Notes: generated by a model not told the origin, from the sequence alone. Positions 8,203 through 16,191 are shown, counted from the first letter of the stretch. The stretch: DNA of 58,077 nt from Rubrivivax sp. (GCA_018780805.1 JADMJD010000215.1:1-58077); one strand, 5' to 3'. Translations and numbers: made by a program.

Positions 8203-9464
8203 GTGACGTTCTGCACGCCACCTACCTGATCGAGACCCCGCTCGATCCGGCGCGGGTGGCCGAGGTGCTGGCCGGCGAACAAAGCAGCGGCACTTTCGTG
8301 CGCGTGGCCGGCGAAAGTGATGCGCTGCGTGCGCGCAGCCGCGCCACGGTGGAAGCCGTCGACGAGATCGAGCCGCTGGACCAGCCCAGCCTGCCCAACG
8401 CCTGGCTGCAGCGCCAGGGCATCACCGGGCCCTACCGCCGGGCGCGCATCCGCGTGGCCTTTCCGCTGGCCAACATCGGCCACAACCTGCCCACGCTGGC
8501 GGCCACGCTGGCCGGGAATCTGTATGACCTGGGCGAGACCACCGGCGTGCGCCTGCAGCACCTGGCCATGCCGGCGCACTTCCGCGCGCGTTTCGAGCGC
8601 CCGCGGCATGGGGTGGCCGGCACCCGTGCGATCACCGGCGTGGCGCAGGGCCCGCTGGTGGGCACCATCCTCAAACCCAACGTCGGCCTGAGCGCCGACG
8701 AGACCGCGGCACTGGTGACCGAGCTCTGCCGCGCCGGCGTCGATTTCATCAAGGACGACGAGTGCTGCGGCGACCCCGAACACGCGCCTGTGGCCCAGCG
8801 CATCCGCGCCGTGATGGCCGCGGTGCGTGCGCACCGTGAGACCACCGGCAAGCAGGTGATGGTCGCCATCCACATCAGCGACGAACACGAGGCCATGCTG
8901 CGCCACGCGGCGCTGCTGCAGCAGGAGGGCGGCCACTGCGCGATGGTGAGCCTGAACTGGGTGGGCTTTTCTTCGGTGCAGGCCCTGCGCCGGCGCACGG
9001 ACCTGGTACTCCACGGCCACCGCAACGGCTACGGCATGTTCGCGCGCCACCCGGCGCTGGGCATTGATTTCCAGCCCTATGCCGCGCTGTGGCGCCTGAC
9101 CGGCGTGGACCACATGCATGTGCACGGGCTGGCCGGCAAGTTTGCGCAAGATGACAGCGAGGTGCGGCAATCGGCGCTGGACTGCCGCACACCGCTGGCC
9201 GATGCCGCCGACACCGCCGACACGGTGCTGCCGGCCTTCAGCTCCGGCCAATGGGCCGGCACGCTGCCGGCCACGCTGCACACCGTGCCCAGCGGCGACC
9301 TGCTGTTCATGTGCGGCGGTGGCATCCTGGCGCACCCGATGGGTGCTGCGGCCGGTGTGGCCAGCCTGCGCCAGGCGGCTGCGGCCTGGCAGGCGGGCCG
9401 GCCGCTGGCCGAGGCCGCTGAGCCCGAGCTGCGCGCGGCGCTGGATTTCTTCGGCCGCCGCTGA
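8199..9464 (+). CDS. RuBisCO-like protein, probable sugar-acid decarboxylase/transcarboxylase (OiaX/OiaT type)
   Basis: A 421-residue member of the RuBisCO large-subunit superfamily. GTILKPNVGL (155-164) carries the catalytic Lys, and DFIKDDE (182-188) carries the Lys that is carbamylated plus the metal-binding acids; HGHRNGYG and CGGGILAHPMG match later active-site loops. Loops and length differ from carbon-fixing RuBisCO. RuBisCO-like proteins of known D-apionate pathways act on 3-oxo-isoapionate 4-phosphate, either decarboxylating it (OiaX) or splitting it (OiaT), together with a DUF1537 kinase (OiaK). The next gene here is exactly such a kinase, which is the main basis for the call. The alternative is a DK-MTP enolase of methionine salvage, which the neighbours do not support. 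Start is GTG at 8199, overlapping the VOC stop. Confidence 0.85.
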   Translation: MSDVLHATYLIETPLDPARVAEVLAGEQSSGTFVRVAGESDALRARSRATVEAVDEIEPLDQPSLPNAWLQRQGITGPYRRARIRVAFPLANIGHNLPTLAATLAGNLYDLGETTGVRLQHLAMPAHFRARFERPRHGVAGTRAITGVAQGPLVGTILKPNVGLSADETAALVTELCRAGVDFIKDDECCGDPEHAPVAQRIRAVMAAVRAHRETTGKQVMVAIHISDEHEAMLRHAALLQQEGGHCAMVSLNWVGFSSVQALRRRTDLVLHGHRNGYGMFARHPALGIDFQPYAALWRLTGVDHMHVHGLAGKFAQDDSEVRQSALDCRTPLADAADTADTVLPAFSSGQWAGTLPATLHTVPSGDLLFMCGGGILAHPMGAAAGVASLRQAAAAWQAGRPLAEAAEPELRAALDFFGRR

Positions 9465-9472
9465 GCACCACG

Positions 9473-10759
9473 ATGTTGCGCCTGGCCTGGTACGGCGACG
9501 ACTTCACCGGCGCGGCCGACACGCTCGCCACGCTGGCGTCGGCCGGCCTGCGCAGCACGCTGTTCCTGGGCGCGCCGACGCCCGACCAGCTGGCCCGTTG
9601 CGGCCCGCTGGATGCGATCGGCATCGCCGGCACGGCCCGTGCACTCACGTCGCAGGCGATGCGCGCGGAGCTCGCGCCGGTGGCCGCGTTTTTTGCCGCG
9701 CTGGCGCCGCCGGTCACGCACTACAAGTGCTGCTCCACCTTCGACAGCGCGCCAGAAGTCGGCAACCTGGCCGTGGGTGTGGCGGCGCTGCGCACGCCGG
9801 CCCACGACCCCGCGCTGCCGGTGCTCGGCGGCCAGCCCAGCCTGGGCCGCTGCTGCGCCTTCGGCACCTTGTTCGCCAGTGCCGAGGCGGGGGGTGCGCT
9901 GCACCGCATCGACCGCCACCCGACGATGAGCCGGCACCCGGTGACGCCGATGCACGAAGCCGACCTGCGCCGCCACCTGGCCACGCTGGGCCTGCCGGGC
10001 GCGGCGCTGCTGGACATCCGGGCGCTGGACCAGGCCGACGACACCGCGCTCGACGCCGCCTGGGGCCATGGCCCGTTGTTGATGGACAGCACCCACCCCG
10101 CGCACCTGGCCCGCATCGGCCGGCTGCTCTGGCAGCGGGCGCTGCAGCGCCCGGTGCTGGCGCTGGGGGCCAGCAGCGTGGCGCAGGCATTGATCGCCCA
10201 CTGGCAGGCGCTGGGCGAGGTGCCGGCGGTGGCGCTGCCCGGCACCGTGCCGGCCGCCGAGGGCCCGGTCTTCCTGCTGGTGGGCAGCCAGTCGCCGGTG
10301 ACGGCGGCGCAGGTCGACACCGCGGCGGCAGCCTTCGACACTGTGGTGCTGGACATGCCGGCGCTGGTGGACTCCGACAGTGCGCTGGCCGCCGCGGCGG
10401 CGCAATGTGCAGACCGGCTGCAGGCCGGCCGTTCAGTGCTGGCCCGCACCGGTGCGCCCGTAGCCGGCGGCCCGGGCGCGCTGGCCGTGGCCCAGGCCGG
10501 TGGCCGGCTGCTGGCCCAGGTGCTGCAGCGCGCGCCCCAGGTGCGGCGGGCGGGTGTGGCCGGCGGCGACAGCGCCAGTTTTGCGTTGCGGGCATTGGGC
10601 CCCTGGGCGCTGCGCTGGGCCGGCACCCTGGCGCCGGGGGTGCCCCTGCTGGAGGCGATCTCTGAGCAGCCGGCCCAACAAGGTCTGACGCTGATGCTCA
10701 AAGGCGGCCAGATGGGCCCGCGCGACATCTTCCTGCGCCTGCTGCACGGCACCGGCTGA
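9473..10759 (+). CDS. Four-carbon acid sugar kinase family protein (DUF1537), OiaK-like
   Basis: A 428-residue ATP-dependent kinase of the DUF1537 family. The N-terminal YGDDFTGAAD (7-16) binds the acid-sugar substrate and supplies the catalytic Asp; the C-terminal nucleotide-binding half includes GGDSASFALRALG and ends with LMLKGGQMGPRDIF, all diagnostic. Family members phosphorylate erythronate, threonate and related acids, or 3-oxo-isoapionate (OiaK). Placed 8 bases after the RuBisCO-like gene, it probably makes the phosphorylated 3-oxo acid that the RuBisCO-like enzyme then cleaves. No sugar-acid dehydrogenase is present in the cassette, so the oxidising step must be encoded elsewhere or the imported compound is already oxidised. 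Confidence 0.92.
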   Translation: MLRLAWYGDDFTGAADTLATLASAGLRSTLFLGAPTPDQLARCGPLDAIGIAGTARALTSQAMRAELAPVAAFFAALAPPVTHYKCCSTFDSAPEVGNLAVGVAALRTPAHDPALPVLGGQPSLGRCCAFGTLFASAEAGGALHRIDRHPTMSRHPVTPMHEADLRRHLATLGLPGAALLDIRALDQADDTALDAAWGHGPLLMDSTHPAHLARIGRLLWQRALQRPVLALGASSVAQALIAHWQALGEVPAVALPGTVPAAEGPVFLLVGSQSPVTAAQVDTAAAAFDTVVLDMPALVDSDSALAAAAAQCADRLQAGRSVLARTGAPVAGGPGALAVAQAGGRLLAQVLQRAPQVRRAGVAGGDSASFALRALGPWALRWAGTLAPGVPLLEAISEQPAQQGLTLMLKGGQMGPRDIFLRLLHGTG

Positions 10760-10813
10760 CTCAAGTCCGGCGCGCCGGCGCCGATAGAAGGCGTTGAAGG
10801 AGCACCGCCTGCC

Positions 10814-11869
10814 ATGTCGCCGTCCCGTTTGACCACCCTCCTGGCTTTGCCCGTCGCCCTGCTGCTGGCGGGGCCCGCCCATGGTGCCGACCCGCATGCC
10901 GCGGAGCACAAGGCCAACGACCACAAGGTCTCCGAGCACAAGGTCAACGACCACAAGGCGGCCGAGCCCAAGGCCGCGCTCATGGCCAAGGCCGCGCCGG
11001 CCGACGCGATGACGCACCTGAAGGAGCGCCTGCAGGAAAAATTGGGCGCCACCAAGATCCAGGAAGCCACACTCGGCACCAACGAGCTGAAGGTGCCTTC
11101 GCGCACGCCGCCCGCTGCCGGGGTGCGTGTGGCCCGCGCCGCGCCCGACCTGGAGCGCGCCGTCGCCGACCACCGCGCCGGCAAGACCGGGCATGACGCG
11201 CACTGGGGCTACTTCGGCGAGGGTGGCCCGGCCGCCTGGGGCCAGCTCAAGCCCGAGTTCGGCCTGTGTGCCACCGGCACGCGCCAGAGCCCGATCGACA
11301 TCCGCGACGGCATCTCGGTCGAACTCGACCCCGTGAAGTTCGACTACCGGCCCAGCGGCTTCTCGGTGGTCGACAACGGTCACACGGTGCAGGTGAACGT
11401 GTCGCCCGGCAACAGCATCGAGGTGCTGGGCCGGCGTTACGAGTTGCTGCAGTTCCACTTCCACCGCCCGTCGGAAGAGCGCATCAACGGCCGCCAGTTC
11501 GACCTCTCGGCGCACCTGGTGCACCGCGACCCCGAAGGTCGCCTGGCCGTGGTGGCCGTGGTGCTGGAGCGCGGTGCGCCGCAGCCCGTGGTGCAGGAGG
11601 TCTGGAACAACCTGCCGCTGGAGAAAAACGAGGCGGTGGCCGCGGCCGACGCCATCGACCTGAACGCGCTGCTGCCGCAGGACAAGCGCTACTACACCTA
11701 CATGGGGTCGCTGACCACGCCGCCCTGCAGCGAAGGTGTGCTGTGGATGGTGATGCAGCAGCCGGTGCCGGCGTCGCTGGCGCAGATCAACATCTTCGCC
11801 CGCCTGTACCCGATGAACGCACGCCCGGTGCAGCAGGCCGCGGGCCGGCTGATCAAGCAGTCGCAGTGA
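10814..11869 (+). CDS. Alpha-class carbonic anhydrase with His/Lys-rich leader
   Basis: A 351-residue exported enzyme. A signal peptide (about 1-24) is followed by a region of spaced HK pairs (residues 28-53, with EHK, DHK, EHK, DHK in regular succession) and a linker to about residue 115. The catalytic domain shows HWGYFGEGGPAAWG, QSPIDI, the zinc ligands His215, His217 (LQFHFHRPSEE) and His234 (LSAHLVH), and YMGSLTTPPCSEGV. It interconverts CO2 and bicarbonate in the periplasm. The leader is about 90 residues longer than in most bacterial alpha enzymes and could bind metal or the cell surface (inference). The gene ends inside the 3' end of the convergent CoA-transferase gene (17-base overlap). 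Confidence 0.93.
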   Translation: MSPSRLTTLLALPVALLLAGPAHGADPHAAEHKANDHKVSEHKVNDHKAAEPKAALMAKAAPADAMTHLKERLQEKLGATKIQEATLGTNELKVPSRTPPAAGVRVARAAPDLERAVADHRAGKTGHDAHWGYFGEGGPAAWGQLKPEFGLCATGTRQSPIDIRDGISVELDPVKFDYRPSGFSVVDNGHTVQVNVSPGNSIEVLGRRYELLQFHFHRPSEERINGRQFDLSAHLVHRDPEGRLAVVAVVLERGAPQPVVQEVWNNLPLEKNEAVAAADAIDLNALLPQDKRYYTYMGSLTTPPCSEGVLWMVMQQPVPASLAQINIFARLYPMNARPVQQAAGRLIKQSQ

Positions 11870-13268
11870 CGGTCGCCTGCAGGCCCGGACCGACCCAGGC
11901 CGCCGGGTGGCTGCCGGGCGGCATGGCCGGCTGAGACCCGCGCAGCAGCCGGCCGTCGAAGGCCACCGCCGGCGGCTGGCTGCTCAAGCGGCCGAAGCCA
12001 GAGTCTTCTACTTCCAGCACCGGGGCCGGCGCCACCGTGGCCAGGCCGGCAGCGTCCTGCCCCAGGCTGCGCAGCCACAGGCCGGTGCGCGCCAGCGAAA
12101 CCTGCACCAACCAGCTGCCGCCTTCCAGCGCCTGGCGCCGCAGCGCGGCCAGCGCGCCAAAGGCCAGCAGGTGGCCGGCCGCATGGTCCAGGATCTGCAC
12201 CGGCAGCGCCATCGGCGTGCCGAGGCCCGCCGCCGCGGCTTCGGCCACATTGAACCCGGTCGCCGTCTGCACCAGCGAATCAAAGCCGCGCCGCCCGGCC
12301 CAGGGGCCGCTGTGGCCCCAGGCCGCCAGCGACACGCAGACGATGCCGGGTGCCACGGCTGCCAGCGCCTCGGGTCCCAGGCCGCGTGCCGCCAGCGCGC
12401 CGGGGCGGTAGGCCTGCAGGAACACGTGACCCGCCGCGGCCAGGGCCCGCAGTTGCGCCACACCGGCCGGGTCGTCCAGGTCCAGCAGCGCCGAACGTTT
12501 GCCGCGGCTCAGGTCGGCGATGGCTGCGATGTTGGGCAGCCGGGGGCCGTTGAGCATCAAGACCTCGGCGCCCCAATCCGCCAGCAGCCGCGCAGCCACC
12601 GGGCCGGCCAGGATGCGCGTGAGGTCCAGCACGCGCAGGCCGTGCAGCGGCGTGGGGCCGCCGCCGTGCCAGCGGCGGGGCGGGGCGTCGCCGATGCGGG
12701 TCAGGGCCACCAGCGGCTCCGCGGCCACGGCGCGTGCTGCCGGCCCGGCATCCCACTCTTCGAAGCTGCGCAAGGCGCTCGCGACGCCGCCGGCCGTGGC
12801 CACCGCCGTTTCGACAACCTCGGCCGGCCATCGGCGCAGGGCCTGGGTGAGCACCTCCCGCGGGGTGTGTGGCCCTTGCGGCAGGCCCAGCACGGCCAGC
12901 GCACGGTCGCGGTGGTGGGCGAAGTTGGCGTGCAGCCGCACCCAGCCGGGCTGGTCGGCGTCGGCGCCACAGGGGTAGAGGCCAGAGAGCGGGTCCCACA
13001 TCGGCGGCGCCATGCCGTCGATCAGGAAGTGGCTGCTGCAGGCCTGGGCCGCGGCCACGCGGTCCACCTGCACAGCCCGGTGCTGGGGCGCGAGTTCGCT
13101 GGCCGCCAGCGCTGCGGCCGCCAGGCTGGCCTGTGCGGCGGTGGCCACGGCAAAGGAAGACGGCAGCAGCGGTGCCTCGCCACCCACCAGCGTCAGCCGG
13201 TCCAGCGCCTGGGGCGGCAGGTCCAGGCCCTGCCACAGCCTGGCCAGGGTGTGCCGGGTCGCGGTCAT
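11853..13268 (-). CDS. CaiB/BaiF-type (class III) CoA-transferase, unusual domain order
   Basis: A 471-residue protein. Residues 210-345 contain the classic start of a family III CoA-transferase: LRVLDLTRILAGP, LSRGKRSALLDL, and GFDSLVQ with the catalytic Asp at about 330. In ordinary members this block lies at the N-terminus. Here some 200 residues precede it and resemble the usual C-terminal half (a W/Y-rich DGWVRLH-like element, an EVL...RRWPAEVVE helix, then ALRSFEEWDAGPAARAVAAEPLV). The order therefore looks permuted, or the gene is a two-half fusion. Such enzymes move CoA between carboxylic acids; the substrate is unknown. ATG at 13268 is chosen because upstream codons lie in repeat-like intergenic DNA. 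Confidence 0.82.
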   Translation of the reverse strand: MTATRHTLARLWQGLDLPPQALDRLTLVGGEAPLLPSSFAVATAAQASLAAAALAASELAPQHRAVQVDRVAAAQACSSHFLIDGMAPPMWDPLSGLYPCGADADQPGWVRLHANFAHHRDRALAVLGLPQGPHTPREVLTQALRRWPAEVVETAVATAGGVASALRSFEEWDAGPAARAVAAEPLVALTRIGDAPPRRWHGGGPTPLHGLRVLDLTRILAGPVAARLLADWGAEVLMLNGPRLPNIAAIADLSRGKRSALLDLDDPAGVAQLRALAAAGHVFLQAYRPGALAARGLGPEALAAVAPGIVCVSLAAWGHSGPWAGRRGFDSLVQTATGFNVAEAAAAGLGTPMALPVQILDHAAGHLLAFGALAALRRQALEGGSWLVQVSLARTGLWLRSLGQDAAGLATVAPAPVLEVEDSGFGRLSSQPPAVAFDGRLLRGSQPAMPPGSHPAAWVGPGLQATVTATA

Positions 13269-13326
13269 TGAACTGCCCTTCGTGCTTCGCACGTCGGGAT
13301 GAGCGCTTGGGAACGGCCCAGCGCGC

Positions 13327-13629
13327 TCAAGCGCGGCGCTTCCGCAGCAGCAACAGCGGCCACAACCACAGGCTGGCCAGCCACATCCCGACACGGCCCA
13401 GCGTCAGCGGCCGGGTTTCGTGCTGCGCCACGCGCACGAAGAGCAGCACCGCGCCCACCACCACGTACAGCAGCAGGCCGCTGTACAGGCCGGCGCGCAG
13501 GCCGTAGCTGTCGGCGATGGCGTCGCCGATCCAGCGCCCCAGCAGCGCGGCGATCAAGACTGACAGCAGCAGCGCCAGGGCCATGCCGGCCAACGCGTGG
13601 CGCAGGCGCCAGAGTGGGTCGTTCTGCAT
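13327..13629 (-). CDS. Small integral membrane protein, function unknown
   Basis: A 100-residue protein with three hydrophobic segments (about 13-31, 45-67 and 79-96) and a basic tail (LLRKRRA). It is not a member of any family I recognise. It lies between the CoA-transferase and the zinc-ribbon/receiver-like gene on the same strand, 20 bases after the latter, so co-expression with it is likely. Codon use fits a real gene, and the ATG at 13629 is the only start before the preceding stop that keeps the first helix intact. Confidence 0.65.
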   Translation of the reverse strand: MQNDPLWRLRHALAGMALALLLSVLIAALLGRWIGDAIADSYGLRAGLYSGLLLYVVVGAVLLFVRVAQHETRPLTLGRVGMWLASLWLWPLLLLRKRRA

Positions 13630-13649
13630 CCGCGGTCAGGGGCGCAGGC

Positions 13650-14522
13650 TCAGGGCGCCGGGGCTGCGCCGTGGCGCGGGTCCTGCGGCAGGCCCAGGCC
13701 GCAGGCCTGCAGCGCGCGGGCCACGTCGCCCCGGCGCACGGGGCGGAACAGCACCTCGTCGGCGCCGGCCAGTTGCAGGCGCACGCGGTCGGTGTGGCGC
13801 TCGCGTTCGCCGATGGCAAACAGCGCCGAGGGCCGCCAGCGGGGTGCATCACGCAGCCGCTGGCAGAGTTCGGCGGCCGATTGCACGTCGTCGCCCAGCC
13901 CCAGAAAGGCCGCCACATGCGGGCAGCGCTGGCTCAGGCCCTCGGCCTCGGCCACGCTGACGGCCACGTGCGGCCGGAAGCCAAAGGCCTCCAGCACCGC
14001 ACAGACCTGGGCCCGCGAGACGGTGTCGGCCTCCATCACCAGCACGTCGCGCACCGCCGGTGCCGCCGGCGTGGCCTGGCGCCGCAGTTGCGAGCGCCGC
14101 ACGGCCGCGCGGCGTTTGGCGCGGGCATCGCTCAGGTCGGGCTCGCGCTGCGGCAGCGGCGCGGGGTGCCGGGGGGCGTCGAGGTCGCTGACCAGCAAGG
14201 GCGCCGAGGGGTCGTCGTGCAACGCCGGTGCGCTGAAATGGGCCAGCATCTCGGGCAGCAGGTCCAGGCGCCAGTCGTCGGGCACTGGTTCTTCGCCTGG
14301 GTGGGCGAGCAGCGGTACCACCGGGCCGGTGGTGCCCGCGCCCGGAACTGCCGCCGGGGCCAGCAGGTCGGTGAGCGCGACATGGCAGTGGTGGCAGGCC
14401 GGGCGGCTGCGTGCGTTGATCGCGTTGCAGGTGGGGCAGCGCATCACCAGCGGCGTGCCGCAGGCGTGGCAGTACCGGGCTTCCGGGCCGTTGCCTTGTT
14501 CACATGCGGGGCAGGCGGCCAT
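13650..14522 (-). CDS. Double zinc ribbon protein with degenerate receiver-like domain
   Basis: A 290-residue cytoplasmic protein. The N-terminus has two zinc ribbons: Cys4/Cys7 with Cys18/Cys21, and Cys29/Cys32 with Cys43/Cys46. A Pro/Ala/Asp-rich linker follows, then a basic stretch (about 140-155). The last 120 residues have the pattern of a response-regulator receiver (DVLVMEADTVSRAQVCAVLE at the start, FLGLGDD in the middle, AGADEVLFRPVRRGDV near the end), but the phosphoacceptor Asp position reads as Gly/Leu and the conserved Lys is Arg, so it is probably not phosphorylated. The ATG at 14522 is chosen because the upstream frame has unrelated composition. It is divergent from mraZ. Function unknown. 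Confidence 0.7.
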   Translation of the reverse strand: MAACPACEQGNGPEARYCHACGTPLVMRCPTCNAINARSRPACHHCHVALTDLLAPAAVPGAGTTGPVVPLLAHPGEEPVPDDWRLDLLPEMLAHFSAPALHDDPSAPLLVSDLDAPRHPAPLPQREPDLSDARAKRRAAVRRSQLRRQATPAAPAVRDVLVMEADTVSRAQVCAVLEAFGFRPHVAVSVAEAEGLSQRCPHVAAFLGLGDDVQSAAELCQRLRDAPRWRPSALFAIGERERHTDRVRLQLAGADEVLFRPVRRGDVARALQACGLGLPQDPRHGAAPAP

Positions 14523-14751
14523 CGACAGCGGCTCCAAACGGGTCTCCTCGCCCAACGCCGGGCCAAGAAGCAGCGTAATGCATGCAAACGCATCGAGTCG
14601 TAACAGCCTCACCCCCCGGTGGGAGGACTTTGGTCAAGCAACACTTTCAATGGCTGTCGCAGGTCTATGTTTTTGCGTACTATTTTCTGACGTCTACTCC
14701 AACTGTGCGCCGTAAGTTCTTGATTTGATTGATTTTTTCAGCAGGCGTGCA

Positions 14752-14780
14752 TTGACCACCCCAGCACCTTAGGCTAAAGT
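14752..14780 (+). promoter_or_regulatory. Sigma70-like promoter of the dcw operon
   Basis: TTGACC (14752-14757) and TAAAGT (14775-14780) are separated by exactly 17 bases, which is close to consensus. Transcription would start near 14787, about 35 bases before mraZ. An AT-rich stretch with three overlapping TGATT-like steps (about 14720-14738) lies upstream and could act as an UP-type element. The rest of the 299-base gap between 14522 and 14822 shows no gene. Confidence 0.75.
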
Positions 14781-14789
14781 GTCGATCAG

Positions 14790-14827
14790 TGGGATTTTCT
14801 GTCTGAGCGTGGTGGTCTGGGGTGGCG
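14790..14827 (+). promoter_or_regulatory. Probable MraZ operator (TGGG-type repeats)
   Basis: MraZ represses its own operon by binding repeated TGGGN boxes near the promoter. Here TGGGA (14790), TGGTG (14810), TGGGG (14818) and TGGCG (14823) follow the predicted start site and run into the mraZ start codon. The spacing is less regular than the 10-base period known from Escherichia coli, so the exact box set is uncertain. Confidence 0.5.
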
Positions 14828-15265
14828 GAGATCGTTTTTCAAGGAACGTCGGCGATTGCGCTGGATGCCAAGGGGCGCATCACCGTGCCCGTGCGCCAGC
14901 GTGATTTGTTGATGCAGGCCTGTGAAGGACGTTTGACGCTCACCAAGCACCCCGACGGTTACCTGTGGGTGCTGCCGCGCCAGCGCTGGGAGGCCACGCG
15001 CGAGCACCTGATGTCGATGAGCATGGATGCCGACCCCTGGCGGCGTGTGTTCCTGGGCAGTGCCGTGGACGTGGAAATCGACACCGTCGCCCGCGTGCTG
15101 GTGCCGCCCGAATTGCGCGCCGCCGCCGCTCTGGCCAAGGACGTGCTGCTGATCGGCAACGGCCGCGTGCTCGAATTGTGGGACGCCACGCGCCACGCCG
15201 CGCACGAGGCGCAGTTGATGGCGCAGCCGATGCCCGCCGAAATCCGGGGCTTCGTCCTGCGATGA
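14822..15265 (+). CDS. mraZ: Transcriptional regulator MraZ
   Basis: A 147-residue protein with two SpoVT/AbrB-like halves: [20 protein letters not shown] near the N-terminus and [18 protein letters not shown] in the middle. It is the DNA-binding repressor at the head of the dcw operon. The GTG at 14822 is the only start that covers the conserved FQG motif; it gives five extra residues before the usual MFQG position. The stop overlaps rsmH (ATGA). Confidence 0.95.
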   Translation: MAEIVFQGTSAIALDAKGRITVPVRQRDLLMQACEGRLTLTKHPDGYLWVLPRQRWEATREHLMSMSMDADPWRRVFLGSAVDVEIDTVARVLVPPELRAAAALAKDVLLIGNGRVLELWDATRHAAHEAQLMAQPMPAEIRGFVLR

Positions 15266-16191
15266 CCAGCTTCCAGCACACCACGGTGCTGCTGCACGAG
15301 GCGGTGGAGGCCCTGGTCACCACGCCCGACGGCACCTACGTCGACGGCACCTTTGGCCGCGGCGGGCATGCCCGTGCGGTGCTGCAGCAGCTGTCGCCGC
15401 AGGGCCGGCTGTTTGCGTTCGACCGCGACCCGCAGGCCGTGGCCGCGGCGCGGGCTGAGATCGACGATGCCCGCTTCCAGATCGTGCACGCCAACTTCGA
15501 CCAGATGCGCAGCGAGCTCGCGGCACGCGGCGTCGAGCAGGTGCACGGTGTGTTGCTGGACCTGGGCATCAGCAGCCCGCAGATCGACGACCCCACGCGT
15601 GGTTTCAGCTTCCGCTTCGACGCGCCGCTGGACATGCGCATGGACACGACCCGGGGCGAAACCGCCGCGGATTTCCTGGCCCGCGCCGACGAGCGCACCT
15701 TGACCGAGGTGATCCGAGACCATGGGGAAGAACGGTTTGCTCTACAGATTGCAAAGGCGCTTGTTGCTGGCCGGGAGGGCGGGTCTCCCGTTCGAACCAC
15801 AGGCGAGCTTTCCGCGCTCGTGGCTCGCACCGTCAAGACCCGCGAGCCGGGCCAGAACCCTGCAACGCGCACGTTTCAGGCTCTTCGGATTTTCGTCAAC
15901 GCCGAGCTTGAAGCACTCGAACAAGGGCTGAGCGCCGCGCTGGCGCTGCTGGCGCCCTTCGGCCGCCTGGTGGTGATCAGCTTCCACTCGGGCGAAGACC
16001 GCATCGTCAAGACCTTCATCCTGCGCGAAAGCCGCGACGTGCCCGACCGCCGCGCGCCGATGGCGCCGCCCAAGGCCATGCGTCTGGTGTCGCTGGGCCG
16101 TGTGAAGCCGTCGGATGACGAGGTGCGCGGCAACCCGCGCGCACGCTCGGCGGTGATGCGTGTGGCCGAGCGCACGGAGGTGGTGGCATGA
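15262..16191 (+). CDS. rsmH: 16S rRNA (cytosine1402-N4)-methyltransferase
   Basis: A 309-residue SAM-dependent enzyme (formerly MraW) that methylates C1402 of 16S rRNA. Motifs seen: [13 protein letters not shown] at the start, [14 protein letters not shown] (SAM loop), [35 protein letters not shown] and [13 protein letters not shown]. Length is normal. Codons between about 15720 and 15930 use CTT, GTT, GCT, ATT, GCA, CTA and ACA far more than the flanks, while the encoded protein stays typical of the family. The gene overlaps mraZ and ftsL by 4 bases each. Confidence 0.97.
   Translation: MTSFQHTTVLLHEAVEALVTTPDGTYVDGTFGRGGHARAVLQQLSPQGRLFAFDRDPQAVAAARAEIDDARFQIVHANFDQMRSELAARGVEQVHGVLLDLGISSPQIDDPTRGFSFRFDAPLDMRMDTTRGETAADFLARADERTLTEVIRDHGEERFALQIAKALVAGREGGSPVRTTGELSALVARTVKTREPGQNPATRTFQALRIFVNAELEALEQGLSAALALLAPFGRLVVISFHSGEDRIVKTFILRESRDVPDRRAPMAPPKAMRLVSLGRVKPSDDEVRGNPRARSAVMRVAERTEVVA

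Noticed and set aside
8199..9464. Carbon-fixing RuBisCO large subunit
   Set aside because: Loop sequences and length differ from forms I-III, there is no small subunit, phosphoribulokinase or activase, and the neighbours are sugar-acid catabolism genes.
10760..10813. Terminator after the DUF1537 kinase gene
   Set aside because: A CCGGCGCGCCGG palindrome is present but no T run follows, so termination cannot be claimed.
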